A stretch of DNA of 64,000 bases. It comes from Trichoplusia ni (Eukaryota; Arthropoda; Insecta; Lepidoptera; Noctuidae). Both the position numbers and the translations under genes were made by a program. The stretch covers positions 4,154,001-4,218,000 of the forward strand of contig NC_039493.1 of NCBI RefSeq assembly GCF_003590095.1, in the 5' to 3' direction. Shown here in pieces: positions 35,721 through 46,800 of the stretch (positions are counted from its first letter, which is position 1; the number at the start of each line of letters is the position of its first letter). The notes beneath the pieces were generated by a model, which was given only the letters and a program-made list of their open reading frames with translations, ran no database searches and was not told the origin of the DNA.

Positions 35721-38700
35721 CTAATCATCGTCGAGGACAATAACCTCGTCTGAGGAGATGGGTTTGGGTCTCTCTGTGAACGGCAGCGCTTTCTTAGCGT
35801 CGGGCTTCTTCATGGCTGGTTTAGGAACCGACGTCTTGGTGATAGTCAGAGAGGAGGGCAGCTTGCTGATGGATGCGTTTATGTCGTGGTTCTTGGATAT
35901 AGGCAGGTGCTTCTGCCTCTCCGCGAGCTTCTCCTGCAGCGTCTTGCCGGGGCTCACCTGCTGGTGCGGCATCGGCGGCTTCGTGTGGATGGCCGCACCC
36001 ACAGTCGACGCTGTCGACATGTGCGCCTGCGCCGGCAGCGTGTGAGTGGGGTGAGACGTCGAGTGGATCGCCCCGAAACTAGATAGGTTTGCAGTCATGG
36101 AGGCGGGCAAGTTCTGCAGCACAGTACCCATACTCGGAGTCAGGGGTGTCGAGTTCGACTTCTGCAGCGAGCTAATCGTTGACGTGGCTGACGGTTTACT
36201 CACTGATGGAATCGCTGGCTTACTCGCTGACGTCATAGCGGGCTTGCTCACTGACGTCATAGCCGGCTTACTTACCGACGTCATAGCTGGCTTACTCACC
36301 GACGTCATCGAGGATGGCAAAGAACCGGAAAATGACTTGGAAGTCTTCATTTGTGAAACAGGGGCGGCTCTAGTGGATCCTGGCTTCGGACCACGCTTCT
36401 GCTTCTTCACAGGCGGCATAAACGAAGAAAAGCTCTGGCCTATAAACTGGCGGTAAAACTCAGCTTGGAAAGTGTTCTGCAAAGTGCTTTGCAACGAGGA
36501 TTGCAAGGTGTTTTGCAGCGACGGGTAGCCGGCGAGAGCACTTATATTGCTTAAGTAAGACAGAGACAAAGCGGCCGCCGTCTGTTGCGACAAGAGGGGG
36601 TCGTTCAACATCGGCAGGTAGCTCTGGAAGGCGGCGGCCATCTCGTGGGGAGACATCTTTGGTAAAGTGGAACTTGACGTCGACGACGAGGGCTGCGGCT
36701 GCGGCGGAGGAGCTTTAGCCTCTGGTTTAGAAGGCGCATGCACAGTGACGGGCGGGGGTTTGACAGGCTCCGTCCGTTCCGCGACAGCCGCCGCCTTCGC
36801 AGCCTGCTTCTTCTGAGCATTTTGCGATTTATCCAGACTAGCCATAGTCGCTTCTTGTTTCAATTTCTGAATCAACCTCTGGCAGTATTTCATGCTGATA
36901 TCCGTAAGATTCATGTTTTCGGTAATAATATCATTTGTAACTAACTTGTACCCTTCTATGAGCAAGTTGGTAAATTGTTTTGAATTTGGTTGTTTCTGTG
37001 CACGTTGGTAAGCTCTGTAAATGTCCAACATTAAGCTGTTAAGAGCTTGCCGCTCCACGTCATTGCTCTTCAAATCAGCTTGCTGGCTGAATTTTGTAAG
37101 TTGTCCCTTCAGAGACTGAACGCAAAGTGAAAACGCTTGTTGTGCTAGTTCCTCTCTGTCAGAGTCTCGTAAATACTTTTTATCAGGCTCAGGTATTCTT
37201 ATCAGATGCAGACTGAGGTCCAACAATGTCTTGTGATCGTCTATCTCTTTCAGTATCTCCATCGTGAGGAGTACGGAGCGATTCATGTGAAAGATGAACC
37301 CACCAGGTCGTTCTATTTCCAATGCGGGTATTTTCCAAATATTGTTGAAGAAATTCGAGGGTTTCCTCTCACTGAACAGTCCTCCTAACTTTTGGCCTGC
37401 CCTAGACATAAAGTTAGACAGCATAAGATCTCGACAACGTTCAATATCTTTCCCCTTTTTGTAGTAAAAGTGGTAATGGGCGAGTCTGTAAATAGCTTTG
37501 TAGTGTGGGGAGAATCTACTGGCGCAGTCTTCCAGAGCATCGAGGCACGCGGCCACGATCTTCATAATTTCGTCTTCTGGCAATGCTTTGGCGTCATTAG
37601 CAGATTTTGTTGATGTGCTGCTATCACTGCTAGAGCTGCTACTGCTGTCCGAAGAAGACTCGCTAGAACTGGAGTCCGAGGATGAAGTAGAAGAGGTGCT
37701 ACTCGAGCTTCCTTCTTTCTGTTCAGCATCACTTTTTTTCTCCTCTTTGTCTTCAACTGGTTTTTCTATTTCAGGAGCTTTTTCTACAACTGGTTCTGGT
37801 GGTGGGGGGGCTGCAGGCAGTGCTGGTCGAGGCGAGTCTTCGTCGATGACGATAACATCAGACTTCTTTTCTTCAACAGGTGATACTGTTTTGGCTGGAG
37901 GCACATCAGCGCTCGGCACTGCTGGGTCTTTAGGTGTTCTCTCAGTGTCGTAAGAAGCAGATCTCCTAACTTTGGCCGCCGCAGCCTCCATCTTCAGCCT
38001 TTTAGCTTCATGTGACTCTTCTTCACCAGCATCGCTAATAGATCGTTTAAGGATATTTGCTGCATGAACAGGCTCAGTTGGTTTGGGTTCCGTGCTCGTT
38101 TCCGTAGATTCCGTAACACCGTCTCTTTTTGGTTTTTTAGTAAACGGACCCTTCTTCCATTCTTCAATGCACGTAGAAAACACTTTTCCAACAGACGCCG
38201 GTATGGGCTTGCTCTCATGTTGCTCTATGAACTTGAGAATAGACGCATGGATGCGGTAATGTAACTCTAACACCTCAATACACAAGTGTGTCGGAGAATT
38301 ATAGTTTATCTTCAATGGGTATGTCGCATCAGTTTCCTGTAAACTTTTAACGGCCTTCATGTAAAAATCTAAGTAGACTGAAGGAGGCTTGTTGCGTTTC
38401 TCGGCAACCTTACCCAACATGTAATAGTGCAACCAGGGTTCATCATTAACTATGTCGGGACTATTGTTAAGCTCATTAAGCACAGTGATAAAACATTTAT
38501 GAGTTGTACTCAACATGTCTTCTTTCTGTTGTTCTAGCGACTCAAAGTCTTCCATACTTAACGATTCGCTTGCCTGCTTTAGGACTCGGGAACAGAACGA
38601 GTGTACTGAGTAGACGAACATCCCGTATTCCGTCCACATGTTACACGCCTTCGGATCCAACTCTAAGGATCTCTTGAAACATCGTATCACAGATTTTGCT

Positions 38701-41700
38701 GGATTCAAATATTCTTTCTCATGATTTAGATTCTTACACGAGTTTAGGATCGTATCCAAATTGAGCGCTTTGGCTAACGATATTCTAGCCCACGATTCTA
38801 CGCGGTCGTTATTCACAGCCACGTCTAGCATGTTGAACTTCACGCCTAATTTTCGCTCTTCTTTTTTGTAATAATAATCTCCCAGCAAAAAATATATGTC
38901 TTTCATTTTATATGGTAATAACGACGGTATACTAGGTAATTTGTCTTCAACGCCTTTTATGAATTTCTCAATATCAGGGAGATATTTCTGTGGATCGCAC
39001 TCTGTAGGTAACAGTTTAAGGATTCGTTGAAACAGCTGTTCGGTATCAGCTGTTATACCAGTCACTTTGCCTTCCAACGCCGGCAATGTCGGAGGTCTGA
39101 ATATTTCGTAGAGTTGCTGAGCTCTTACCCAATCCAGCTCAAACGGTTTTGGATGGTTTGCATTGTGATCAATTAGATATTTAACCTTGTTCTTTCTGCC
39201 GGGATGCCCGTACAAACAGTAAACACATTGTTCCATGTTTTCGCACACTTGCTCTAAAGCTTTGGCCAAGGATGGGGATCTTAATCTTGGCACTACGGTG
39301 TCGAGGGTGAAGTAAAGCAGTTTTCCTTCAGATTTGCAGCACCAACCTCTTTTGCCAAGCTGTTCGTGAGCAATAAATAATACCATAATCGGGTTGGGAA
39401 CCTCGTCGCTCGCCACTTTGTCTTTATCTACTCTTGCTCTTCCTTGATCTTCTTCTCTTTGTAATATGTAATGCATGATAATCCAAGGAATGACGGTTCC
39501 AAAAGGCATTTCGGATGCATTCGTCTCAACTTGGTGACCAATAACCCTAATGAGATCTTCTAACCCCTGACTGAGTTCCTTCTGCGACACGGCATCCAAA
39601 CATGTCAGACCCTCTGTAGTTAGTATATGCTCCATACAGCATAATATTTTCACAACCGTCAGATTCCACTTCTCATATTCTGTGGATCCTGAAGTATATC
39701 TAAAGTAATGCTTTAGAGCTTCATGCAAACAGGTCAAGGACCATTTAAAGCACTCATCAGGCTTGTCTAAAGCCCAATACGTGTCTAGTATTAGTGCTAA
39801 CTGTACTGCAAAATCTAAAGCCATCTCTTCATCATTCCTAGCCATTGACCTGCAATGTTCAAAGGAATCTATCACAACTGACAGTACATCTTCGTAGTTT
39901 CCTCTCTCATACGAATCCATCACAGTTGACAACTTTTTATTTCGTTCAAGGAACTTTATGCCAGCCAGAACTTCCTTCTCATTAATTTTTGGTTTAAATG
40001 TAAAATTTATAACATTTAAGCCGTAGGTATCATGATGTTCTTCCATTGCTTCAAATTCATATTGTAGTTGATACAAGCAGTCTAAAGCAAATTCATTGCA
40101 TTTGTTTAGCATGTGAATGTGGAGTTTGACCCAAAGATAGCGTAATGTGAGCTCCAAACATTCAGTGCTTACAAAAATATGGGGTTTAAGGCTTAAAATG
40201 ATGCCTACACTTTCTATGACACTCAAGTCATGTTTCTGTTTATCATCAGTAGATGTGTTAAGTTGCTCATTGACAGTAAGCTCTTCCACCAGAATGTTGA
40301 CAGTGGTATAATGTAACAAGTCTTCATTATTCTCACTGGTGTATGTTGGAACATCAATATGATTCATATAACACTTGTTAGCTTCAATAAACACTTCAGG
40401 AAGCCCTTGTGGCCACTTCTCTCCCCACTTCGCAGATAAAGTACTTAGGAAGTCTTTCAATAAGTCAATGATATCTCTTTTGTTTTCAGTGTATTTATTT
40501 ATGTAGTTCTTTACATCTTCTGCTTCAGTTTCTGATCCAAAATAGTCTTTCGCTTCTTCTGGTTTGTCTTTTTCATCAAATAGCTTTTCAAGATCTGATA
40601 TGTCTGGGGAAGTCTCTCTAGCTTGATTCTCTTTCTTGTCAACCATCTCTGGTACTAAGCAGATGGGCACCATCTTGCGGAGTGTTTCATAGATGTTGTC
40701 ATCTTGGTCCTGCTTGTTAACAGGTTTCTTGCGACCTGATCTCCTTTTTGTACACCACCCCCACTGCTGCAACGAGCTGAGAGCACTGCCACGACGCCTA
40801 ACTGGAGTTTTTTTAGGTATCTTATGTTCAGGCTGCTCAGCCTCCACATCACTTTCTATCTTTTCAGTATCTGTTGCTGCTTTGTCCTTGTCTGATAAAT
40901 CATTATTTTCATTTCCTGATAAATTATCAACATTCTTCTCTGTATCTGTTTTAGTTTCCACTTCCTCAGTTTTATTCTCTACTGGTTCTGTCTCTGGAGG
41001 CTCCTCGCAAACCTCCATCTTTTCTTCCACCTCCTCTTTCTCAAATATTATTACTAAGGGGCATGCGTGACTGTAAAAGTTTTCCGACATGTAGTGATGC
41101 ATCTTCACCAAAGAGTCTCCTACAGATAGCCAATTTAGATTTGTTATAGGTTTGACTAGTTTCAGTTCTGGTATCACATATTTAAACTCTTCTGCCCTTT
41201 GCTGTTCTAAAAATGATTCATGAATATCTTCCGCTTCCTTTATTAGTTTCTCACCTTTTTCCTCATCAAATGGCTCATCATCTTTTTCATCCCATTTGTA
41301 AATTGGATCGAGGTACTCCATAAAGTCTTTGATGTATGGATAGACTGTAAATATGTGTTTCCTGTAGGCGAGCCCACGCAAGTAATCCGGGTCTAACTGC
41401 AGTGCATCATGTATAGTTGATATGCACTCCTCTTTGTAGTCTAAACCCAGCAGCAGGGTGACAATCTTGTCGAGGCACGGCCAGTGTCGCGGGTTTATAT
41501 CAGCGCCGCGTTGGAAAGCATGCAGTGCCATTTCGTATCGCTTAGCGCGCATACACAGTTGCCCCAGACGGTGCCACAGCGTGACGTCAGTGTCGTCCAA
41601 CTCAGAGGCCGCGCAGTACGCCTCTATCGCCGCGTCTATTTCATCAGATGCACTTAGCATTGTCGCTAAATTTTTATACGACAAATATTTCAAATTAAAC

Positions 41701-41933
41701 AAAGGACCGGGAACTTTCTCGCCTTCTGCCGGTTTTTTGACGTCATATAGCAGTTCCGTGTCGAGAAGGTCTTTAAGTAGCTGTGTGGCATCCTTAAGGT
41801 TACCTTTCCTGTGCAGATCCAGAGCATTAGCATACTGCTGCAACGCTATTTGTTCTGAAGCCTCTCGTGTTACCTCTTCCTCAGATCCACTTTCCTCCTC
41901 CGACTCCTCATTCAAGGCAGATATTTTTATCAT
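35721..41933 (-). CDS. Cabin1: Cabin1 homologue (HIRA histone-chaperone complex TPR protein), single exon
   Basis: One uninterrupted frame of 2070 codons from ATG at 41933 to TAG at 35721. The N-terminus (MIKISALNEESEEESGSEEE) and a TPR-like helical region (about 30-230, with NLATMLSASDEIDAAIEAY and LWHRLGQLCMRAKRYEMALH) match Cabin1. In humans Cabin1 joins HIRA, UBN1 and ASF1a for replication-independent H3.3 deposition and also binds calcineurin. Further along are an acidic Glu/Thr region (about 305-375), more helical repeats, a poly-Ser tract (about 1408-1442), a basic KKQKRGPKPGS patch (about 1845) and an 8-residue tandem repeat (about 1875-1910). It ends EVIVLDDD. The length is close to vertebrate Cabin1 (about 2200). 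The absence of introns is odd beside its intron-rich neighbours. Head-to-head with mRpS26. Confidence 0.93.
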   Translation of the reverse strand: MIKISALNEESEEESGSEEEVTREASEQIALQQYANALDLHRKGNLKDATQLLKDLLDTELLYDVKKPAEGEKVPGPLFNLKYLSYKNLATMLSASDEIDAAIEAYCAASELDDTDVTLWHRLGQLCMRAKRYEMALHAFQRGADINPRHWPCLDKIVTLLLGLDYKEECISTIHDALQLDPDYLRGLAYRKHIFTVYPYIKDFMEYLDPIYKWDEKDDEPFDEEKGEKLIKEAEDIHESFLEQQRAEEFKYVIPELKLVKPITNLNWLSVGDSLVKMHHYMSENFYSHACPLVIIFEKEEVEEKMEVCEEPPETEPVENKTEEVETKTDTEKNVDNLSGNENNDLSDKDKAATDTEKIESDVEAEQPEHKIPKKTPVRRRGSALSSLQQWGWCTKRRSGRKKPVNKQDQDDNIYETLRKMVPICLVPEMVDKKENQARETSPDISDLEKLFDEKDKPEEAKDYFGSETEAEDVKNYINKYTENKRDIIDLLKDFLSTLSAKWGEKWPQGLPEVFIEANKCYMNHIDVPTYTSENNEDLLHYTTVNILVEELTVNEQLNTSTDDKQKHDLSVIESVGIILSLKPHIFVSTECLELTLRYLWVKLHIHMLNKCNEFALDCLYQLQYEFEAMEEHHDTYGLNVINFTFKPKINEKEVLAGIKFLERNKKLSTVMDSYERGNYEDVLSVVIDSFEHCRSMARNDEEMALDFAVQLALILDTYWALDKPDECFKWSLTCLHEALKHYFRYTSGSTEYEKWNLTVVKILCCMEHILTTEGLTCLDAVSQKELSQGLEDLIRVIGHQVETNASEMPFGTVIPWIIMHYILQREEDQGRARVDKDKVASDEVPNPIMVLFIAHEQLGKRGWCCKSEGKLLYFTLDTVVPRLRSPSLAKALEQVCENMEQCVYCLYGHPGRKNKVKYLIDHNANHPKPFELDWVRAQQLYEIFRPPTLPALEGKVTGITADTEQLFQRILKLLPTECDPQKYLPDIEKFIKGVEDKLPSIPSLLPYKMKDIYFLLGDYYYKKEERKLGVKFNMLDVAVNNDRVESWARISLAKALNLDTILNSCKNLNHEKEYLNPAKSVIRCFKRSLELDPKACNMWTEYGMFVYSVHSFCSRVLKQASESLSMEDFESLEQQKEDMLSTTHKCFITVLNELNNSPDIVNDEPWLHYYMLGKVAEKRNKPPSVYLDFYMKAVKSLQETDATYPLKINYNSPTHLCIEVLELHYRIHASILKFIEQHESKPIPASVGKVFSTCIEEWKKGPFTKKPKRDGVTESTETSTEPKPTEPVHAANILKRSISDAGEEESHEAKRLKMEAAAAKVRRSASYDTERTPKDPAVPSADVPPAKTVSPVEEKKSDVIVIDEDSPRPALPAAPPPPEPVVEKAPEIEKPVEDKEEKKSDAEQKEGSSSSTSSTSSSDSSSSESSSDSSSSSSSDSSTSTKSANDAKALPEDEIMKIVAACLDALEDCASRFSPHYKAIYRLAHYHFYYKKGKDIERCRDLMLSNFMSRAGQKLGGLFSERKPSNFFNNIWKIPALEIERPGGFIFHMNRSVLLTMEILKEIDDHKTLLDLSLHLIRIPEPDKKYLRDSDREELAQQAFSLCVQSLKGQLTKFSQQADLKSNDVERQALNSLMLDIYRAYQRAQKQPNSKQFTNLLIEGYKLVTNDIITENMNLTDISMKYCQRLIQKLKQEATMASLDKSQNAQKKQAAKAAAVAERTEPVKPPPVTVHAPSKPEAKAPPPQPQPSSSTSSSTLPKMSPHEMAAAFQSYLPMLNDPLLSQQTAAALSLSYLSNISALAGYPSLQNTLQSSLQSTLQNTFQAEFYRQFIGQSFSSFMPPVKKQKRGPKPGSTRAAPVSQMKTSKSFSGSLPSSMTSVSKPAMTSVSKPAMTSVSKPAMTSASKPAIPSVSKPSATSTISSLQKSNSTPLTPSMGTVLQNLPASMTANLSSFGAIHSTSHPTHTLPAQAHMSTASTVGAAIHTKPPMPHQQVSPGKTLQEKLAERQKHLPISKNHDINASISKLPSSLTITKTSVPKPAMKKPDAKKALPFTERPKPISSDEVIVLDDD
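36220..36320 (-). repeat. 24-bp coding tandem repeat in Cabin1
   Basis: About four to five units of 24 bp encode the octapeptide MTSVSKPA with variants (MTSASKPA, IPSVSKPS). On the plus strand the first two units contain the palindrome TGACGTCA (36228, 36252) and the next two CGACGTCA (36276, 36300). The high identity between units suggests recent expansion. Confidence 0.85.
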
Positions 41934-42392
41934 GATGAAGCCTAGATTTTGGTACTCGATTTCATTGATATATCTCTAATTAAATAAATAAAGAAGCCCG
42001 GCTCGTTTGAGCTTGTTTGATTCTTGATAACTTTGACTTGACATCTCGTTTGTTTGACAATTTATTTATTGATTTCTGATTGACAGTAAATTTACACAGA
42101 CCTGTTTCAGACACTTTTGAACGGGATTTTAAACATGAACTAAAATAAATTATTCCGAACCTTCATAAGATTAATTAAGGTATTCTATGGTTTATATGAA
42201 ATTCTAATAGTTTATTGTACATTCAAAAAATAATTCAGTAAAGTAAAAATACAAGATATATATTTCATTTCAAAGGCAAGACGGTACAGGAAAAAAAACA
42301 ACATTAATGTCAAATCTTATTTTGTGAGGTTATGTGATTCCTTTAGTGCAAAAGGAATAAAATATTGTAAACACACGACAAGATTAAATAAG
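41934..42392. promoter_or_regulatory. Shared 459-bp divergent promoter region, Cabin1 / mRpS26
   Basis: The start codons of Cabin1 (minus, 41933) and mRpS26 (plus, 42393) are 459 bp apart, head to head. Both leaders and both core promoters must lie here unless distal non-coding exons exist. The sequence is AT-rich and I recognised no core element. Confidence 0.5.
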
Positions 42393-43366
42393 ATGTTGTC
42401 TCAAAGTTCATTACTAAAGCGTACCTTGCCCCTGGTTATACAAAGTGCTGAAGCACACAGAAAACCGCGATGGTTACCTATCGCTAAAAGCAAAATATAT
42501 CGTATTCCTAAGCGACCAGTCATATCTGAAGATGAGCGTTTAGAGCTTCTACGTTTGCACAACAACTACAAAACGCAAATGCGGTCCATCAAAAGGTTTT
42601 ATCACGAGGAAATGATCAAGGAGAAATCATCACGGGAGAGTGCTAGTTCAGAAATGTCACAGCGGATTGAGGCTGAAGAATGGGCCCGATGTGTCGAGTT
42701 GAATGAGAAGTGGAACGCTCAGGTAGCTCTGGACCGGGAGGAGAGGCGTAAGATAGAGATAGCAGAACAAGATGAGTATGCTCTCAAGAGAATGGAGAGA
42801 GCAGATAAACGAAAGAGGGAAAGAATTGCACAAGTCTCAGAGGAGATCAGAAGACAGAAGGTATTTAAAACTTAACGCTGCTTTATTTAAGTTGAAAGTT
42901 CTGTTTTTAATTACCTACGTATTGCTCATAGCCAATATGAGTAACAATATATTATTCTTAACAAGTATACCTAAAATATGACTTTTTACTATGTAAACTA
43001 TGTGCCTGTGTGTTCACTCAATAGTATTCTATTTCTGTTTCCATAATTAATGGTCCTATAAAATCTCTCTTAGTAGTTTAACATAAAGTTTTATTGCAGG
43101 ATCTAAGTTACGAAGATTGGAAAGCGATAGCGATGATTATAGTTATTGAATGAAAGCCTATTATTTATAAGATTTTAATTTTGTTTCAGGAACTCAGCCC
43201 AACATTCATCACACCAGAGACTTTAGAAGCTGCCATAGACCATGCCATTGCCAACCCTACAGACTATAACTTTGCCATAGACTTGAAAGGCAACAGGTAT
43301 GAGGGGAGAGATGTCCAAATAACTCCGGTTAAAGAGGAGAAAGCAGCTAAAGGTGTTTCAGCTTAA
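42393..43366 (+). CDS. mRpS26: Mitochondrial ribosomal small-subunit protein mS26 (MRPS26)
   Basis: The exons are 42393-42860 and 43190-43366, phase 0, giving 214 residues (human about 205). The first ATG of the frame is at 42393; the open frame extends upstream only through non-ATG codons. The N-terminus (MLSQSSLLKRTLP) is basic and amphipathic like a mitochondrial presequence. The conserved KPRWLPIAKSKIYRIPKRP is followed by a long charged helix (about 65-155, Glu/Arg/Lys-rich), then FITPETLEAAIDHAI and a DYNFAID motif matching the family's NYNWAI end. The protein is a metazoan-specific component of the 28S mitoribosome. An AATAAA at 43401, 35 bp after the stop, is a likely polyadenylation signal. 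Confidence 0.92.
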
Positions 43367-43820
43367 CAAATGTTCATTATTCTGTAAATAATTTAGGTAC
43401 AATAAATATTATTACATTAGGACCTGCAGTTTTCTATCGATCCTGGCCATCAATAAGTTGTTGCTATTAGCAATAAGTCCACCATTGTACTCTTAAACTG
43501 AATGATATTATTTCACTAGGGTCATTCCATGATGCACAATAAATAATATTCTATTCTAAAATTAGTTCTTTTAAACCTGAGTATATGAGTATGTATAAAA
43601 ATACAGGAGAACATGATTGTGAATTAGATATAAACAATACAGAATTAAACCTAAAGTTGCAATTTTTGTGTGAACCACTTATATTGAGTTCAATGTTTTA
43701 ATTGACAACAAGAAAGAAAACAGGAATTAAATAGACCCAGGTCAGTCAGCAACTGAAATCTGAATAATAAAACAAAACCTTATAATTTATATACATGATA
43801 TATTAACAATTATATACAAT
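43367..43820. other. Convergent 454-bp spacer, mRpS26 to RPC4
   Basis: It contains the mRpS26 3' UTR (AATAAA at 43401) and must contain the RPC4 3' UTR on the other strand. No coding sequence. Confidence 0.5.
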
Positions 43821-46800
43821 TTAGACGGACATGTTATGGAACATGGCTTCCCAGTTGGGCACGAGGTTGAGCTTGTGTTGCAGCGCGCCGAGTGACACGA
43901 GGTTGGCCGAGCGGGACTCGTCGTCCGTGCCCACTGACACCACCTCCTGGTGGAACGCTGCCTTTGTGCCCATGCATACCTGGAGAACAATATCATAACA
44001 CCACTCAAAAATCGAAACTAGCAGATAAGTCAGTTACAACACTGTGCTCTGTGATTAGAAAGCTCCACGCTACTCAGTCGCGACTAGAAAGGACAATGGA
44101 ATAACTACTCCCATGCATGCTTCAATTCGAAGAGACCTTCAAATTTGCAATGTTTCGACACTCACCTCAAACAAGGTTTCACCAAGTTTCAAGCTGACGC
44201 GGCCTGAACGGTGCACCAGCAGCTTCCCAATACGACCCTCTTCTAAATCCGCTAGTCGACACTTGGTCTCCACCTGTACATCAAGCATAGATGTTTTTAA
44301 TCAAATTCTTAGTGGTCAAAAATTTGACTTGTGATTGTATTTTATTTACAACGAAGTGTGTCGCAATGATATCTCAACCACTCAACTGTGCAGTCAATTG
44401 GAAAAAGACAGACTTTGATGAAGGAAAACAAATATTGTTCGCTTTTACTACTGAAATGCTGAATAAAGAAGTCACTGTGGCCGAAATAGTATAGGATGCC
44501 ATCATACAATCATCTAAATATGTATATCTAATCGGAGTACTCACAGGTTTTTCTTCCTTTTCTTCATCATTAGATGTGGATGGCTGTTCATTCAGATTCT
44601 TCCGCTTAGGAATGTCGTCATCTATCTTACCACCCCGACCCGGCAACGAATCTGGTAACTTAAATCAGAAATATACAATAATTTTAGGTTTTACAAAAGA
44701 AGACAATGGAATAACTAGCTCATGCATCCCAGTTCTAGGAACAGGACAACCCAAATTATTTCAACATTTATTTTTATCAATCCACTATTCAAGGCCTCGG
44801 TATCTATTAAAATAAAAATTTAAGCGTATATTTATTATGTATTAAAACAATTTTCCATTGCTACTGGCTGAACTACGTTGTAAAATACGCAATAAAGTGT
44901 GCAGTGACGTCACAAGTCACGTTCCACAGACCTGCAGCAGTATGAGTGTGGGCTGATCGTTCCGCAGCAAGTTGACGACGTCCGTGTTCTCGAAGCTTTC
45001 CTTTACATCGACCCGCGGTTTCTCCTCCACTATCGACTCTCGCACTGTAACATACATATTCATATTAAATAATGTAATATAATGAAGGATAAGCCAACAC
45101 CGTGTACCCAAGCAGTAATTATTCTTAACTGTAACATTATTGGACGATTCGATATACAGTAAAAAGTATAACCGCGCTGAAGCTCTTAACTAACTCTTAA
45201 TAATTAACCTTCAATTAGAAATCCCAAAAGTATGCATGAATCTGGAATAATAAGTAACAAAGTATGATGCAACTTAATATGATACAAGATTACGCAAACA
45301 TGGTGCCGCCAATAAGCTCGCAATACGATAATATTTATCCATTGTAGATCTGATATTTTGGTACAAGCAAATGCCTTTCTAAGCTTCATACAATAACCAC
45401 TTATTTGCTAAGACTTAGTTCCATTCGCGTACGCAAATTGCAATGGGGCCTTGTTTTATGTAAATAACTTCATTGCTGTTTAAACCGAGATAGTGCCTGA
45501 TCAAAACATATAAAACACTTCTCTTTTTGTTTTCACTTACAACTGTCTCAATGCAATGTAAAAAACGCAATATTAAAAAAAATCTTGAATCAGGCATCAT
45601 CTTAGTCTGGCAGTATGTTCGCAGTATACGCTATTAATACAGCGATAGCTATAATGAAACAAAACAGTCCGATAACACAAAGTATGCATCGCAACTAGGT
45701 GAGTTGGTGAGTATAATCCGGTGCCAATGTAGCCGCTCCTTTAGCCGAGGGAAACAGTTCCGGCGGCGACACAGAGCTGCGAATGTAAACGTACTCTAAC
45801 ACCCTGTATTACACAGCTGTGATCATTATGACATAATTGTAAACCGCCTTTGTAACATTTCAAGAGTGACGGTTAAATAATATGTAAAGGTTTGATTGTA
45901 CTTTAAGGTTTTGCGACTTAAGACTTTTCATAAAGGCAGGCTGTTGCAATCTATCTCCATCTGTTGCACGGTGTAACAGCGCAGATGCACTTATAGTTTC
46001 ACCAAAAGTCGGGTAAAAGGTGCAAAAGGCATTAAAGTAGTACTAGTACTGTTTCGCGCATCAAAGCTTTAGTAAATCAGGGTGCTACAGTAATTAGTAC
46101 CGCAGTCGGCGTCCTCGGGCTCGCGCTTCACGACCACCTCCTGTTTAACCTTCACGGACGGTTTAACTTGGGACCAGCCTATAAAGAAACCATTCAGTTA
46201 GCTTATTACCAACTACCCTCCAAATCCGAATAGGTAGTCTGGAAATGTTCTTGTCTTTTTTACCATTTTCTAGAAATATTAAATTTGTTTTGAAATAGAG
46301 ACCATTCATGTTTCAGAAATTAGGATTATATTTTAGGATAAAATTTAATAATTCCTACAGTTTAGACATATTAGCGTAATTTGTTACGTGAACCAAAAAA
46401 ATAGTCTCTCTCATATCTTTAAATAAGGACATCAGAGTTTAATTTAAAGTAGTGCTTCACATGAAACTATTCTAATATTATTAAACTAACATCCATTCAC
46501 AATCTCAACAGATCTTCAGAGTCCAGAATAGACCTTAATCATTATTCACATAAAATTTAGTCTACACAATAACATGACAAGTACAATCAATACATCAGTT
46601 CCTCTCCTATTGGCTCACCTCCATCATCCATGGGCAGTTTGATGGGGGCGTCGATCTCATTAATCTTCTTAAAGTCCTCGCACTCATTGTCATCAGCAAA
46701 GTAGCTGTCACCAAACACTGACTTGATCTTTTGCTCTTCTAGTTCTTTATCAATCTGGAAATATGATTATAACAAGGTAGTATTTGTATAACAGCCCACA

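Noticed and set aside
36097..36456. Plus-strand frame with LLTDVIAG repeats
   Set aside because: Antisense of the Cabin1 tandem repeat, not a separate gene.
42324..42392. Upstream extension of the mRpS26 frame
   Set aside because: It lacks an ATG; the first ATG at 42393 gives a good mitochondrial presequence.
43081..43150. Possible extra exon in the mRpS26 intron
   Set aside because: An acceptor-like GCAG is followed by sequence with no good donor, and the two main exons already join in phase and match the family.
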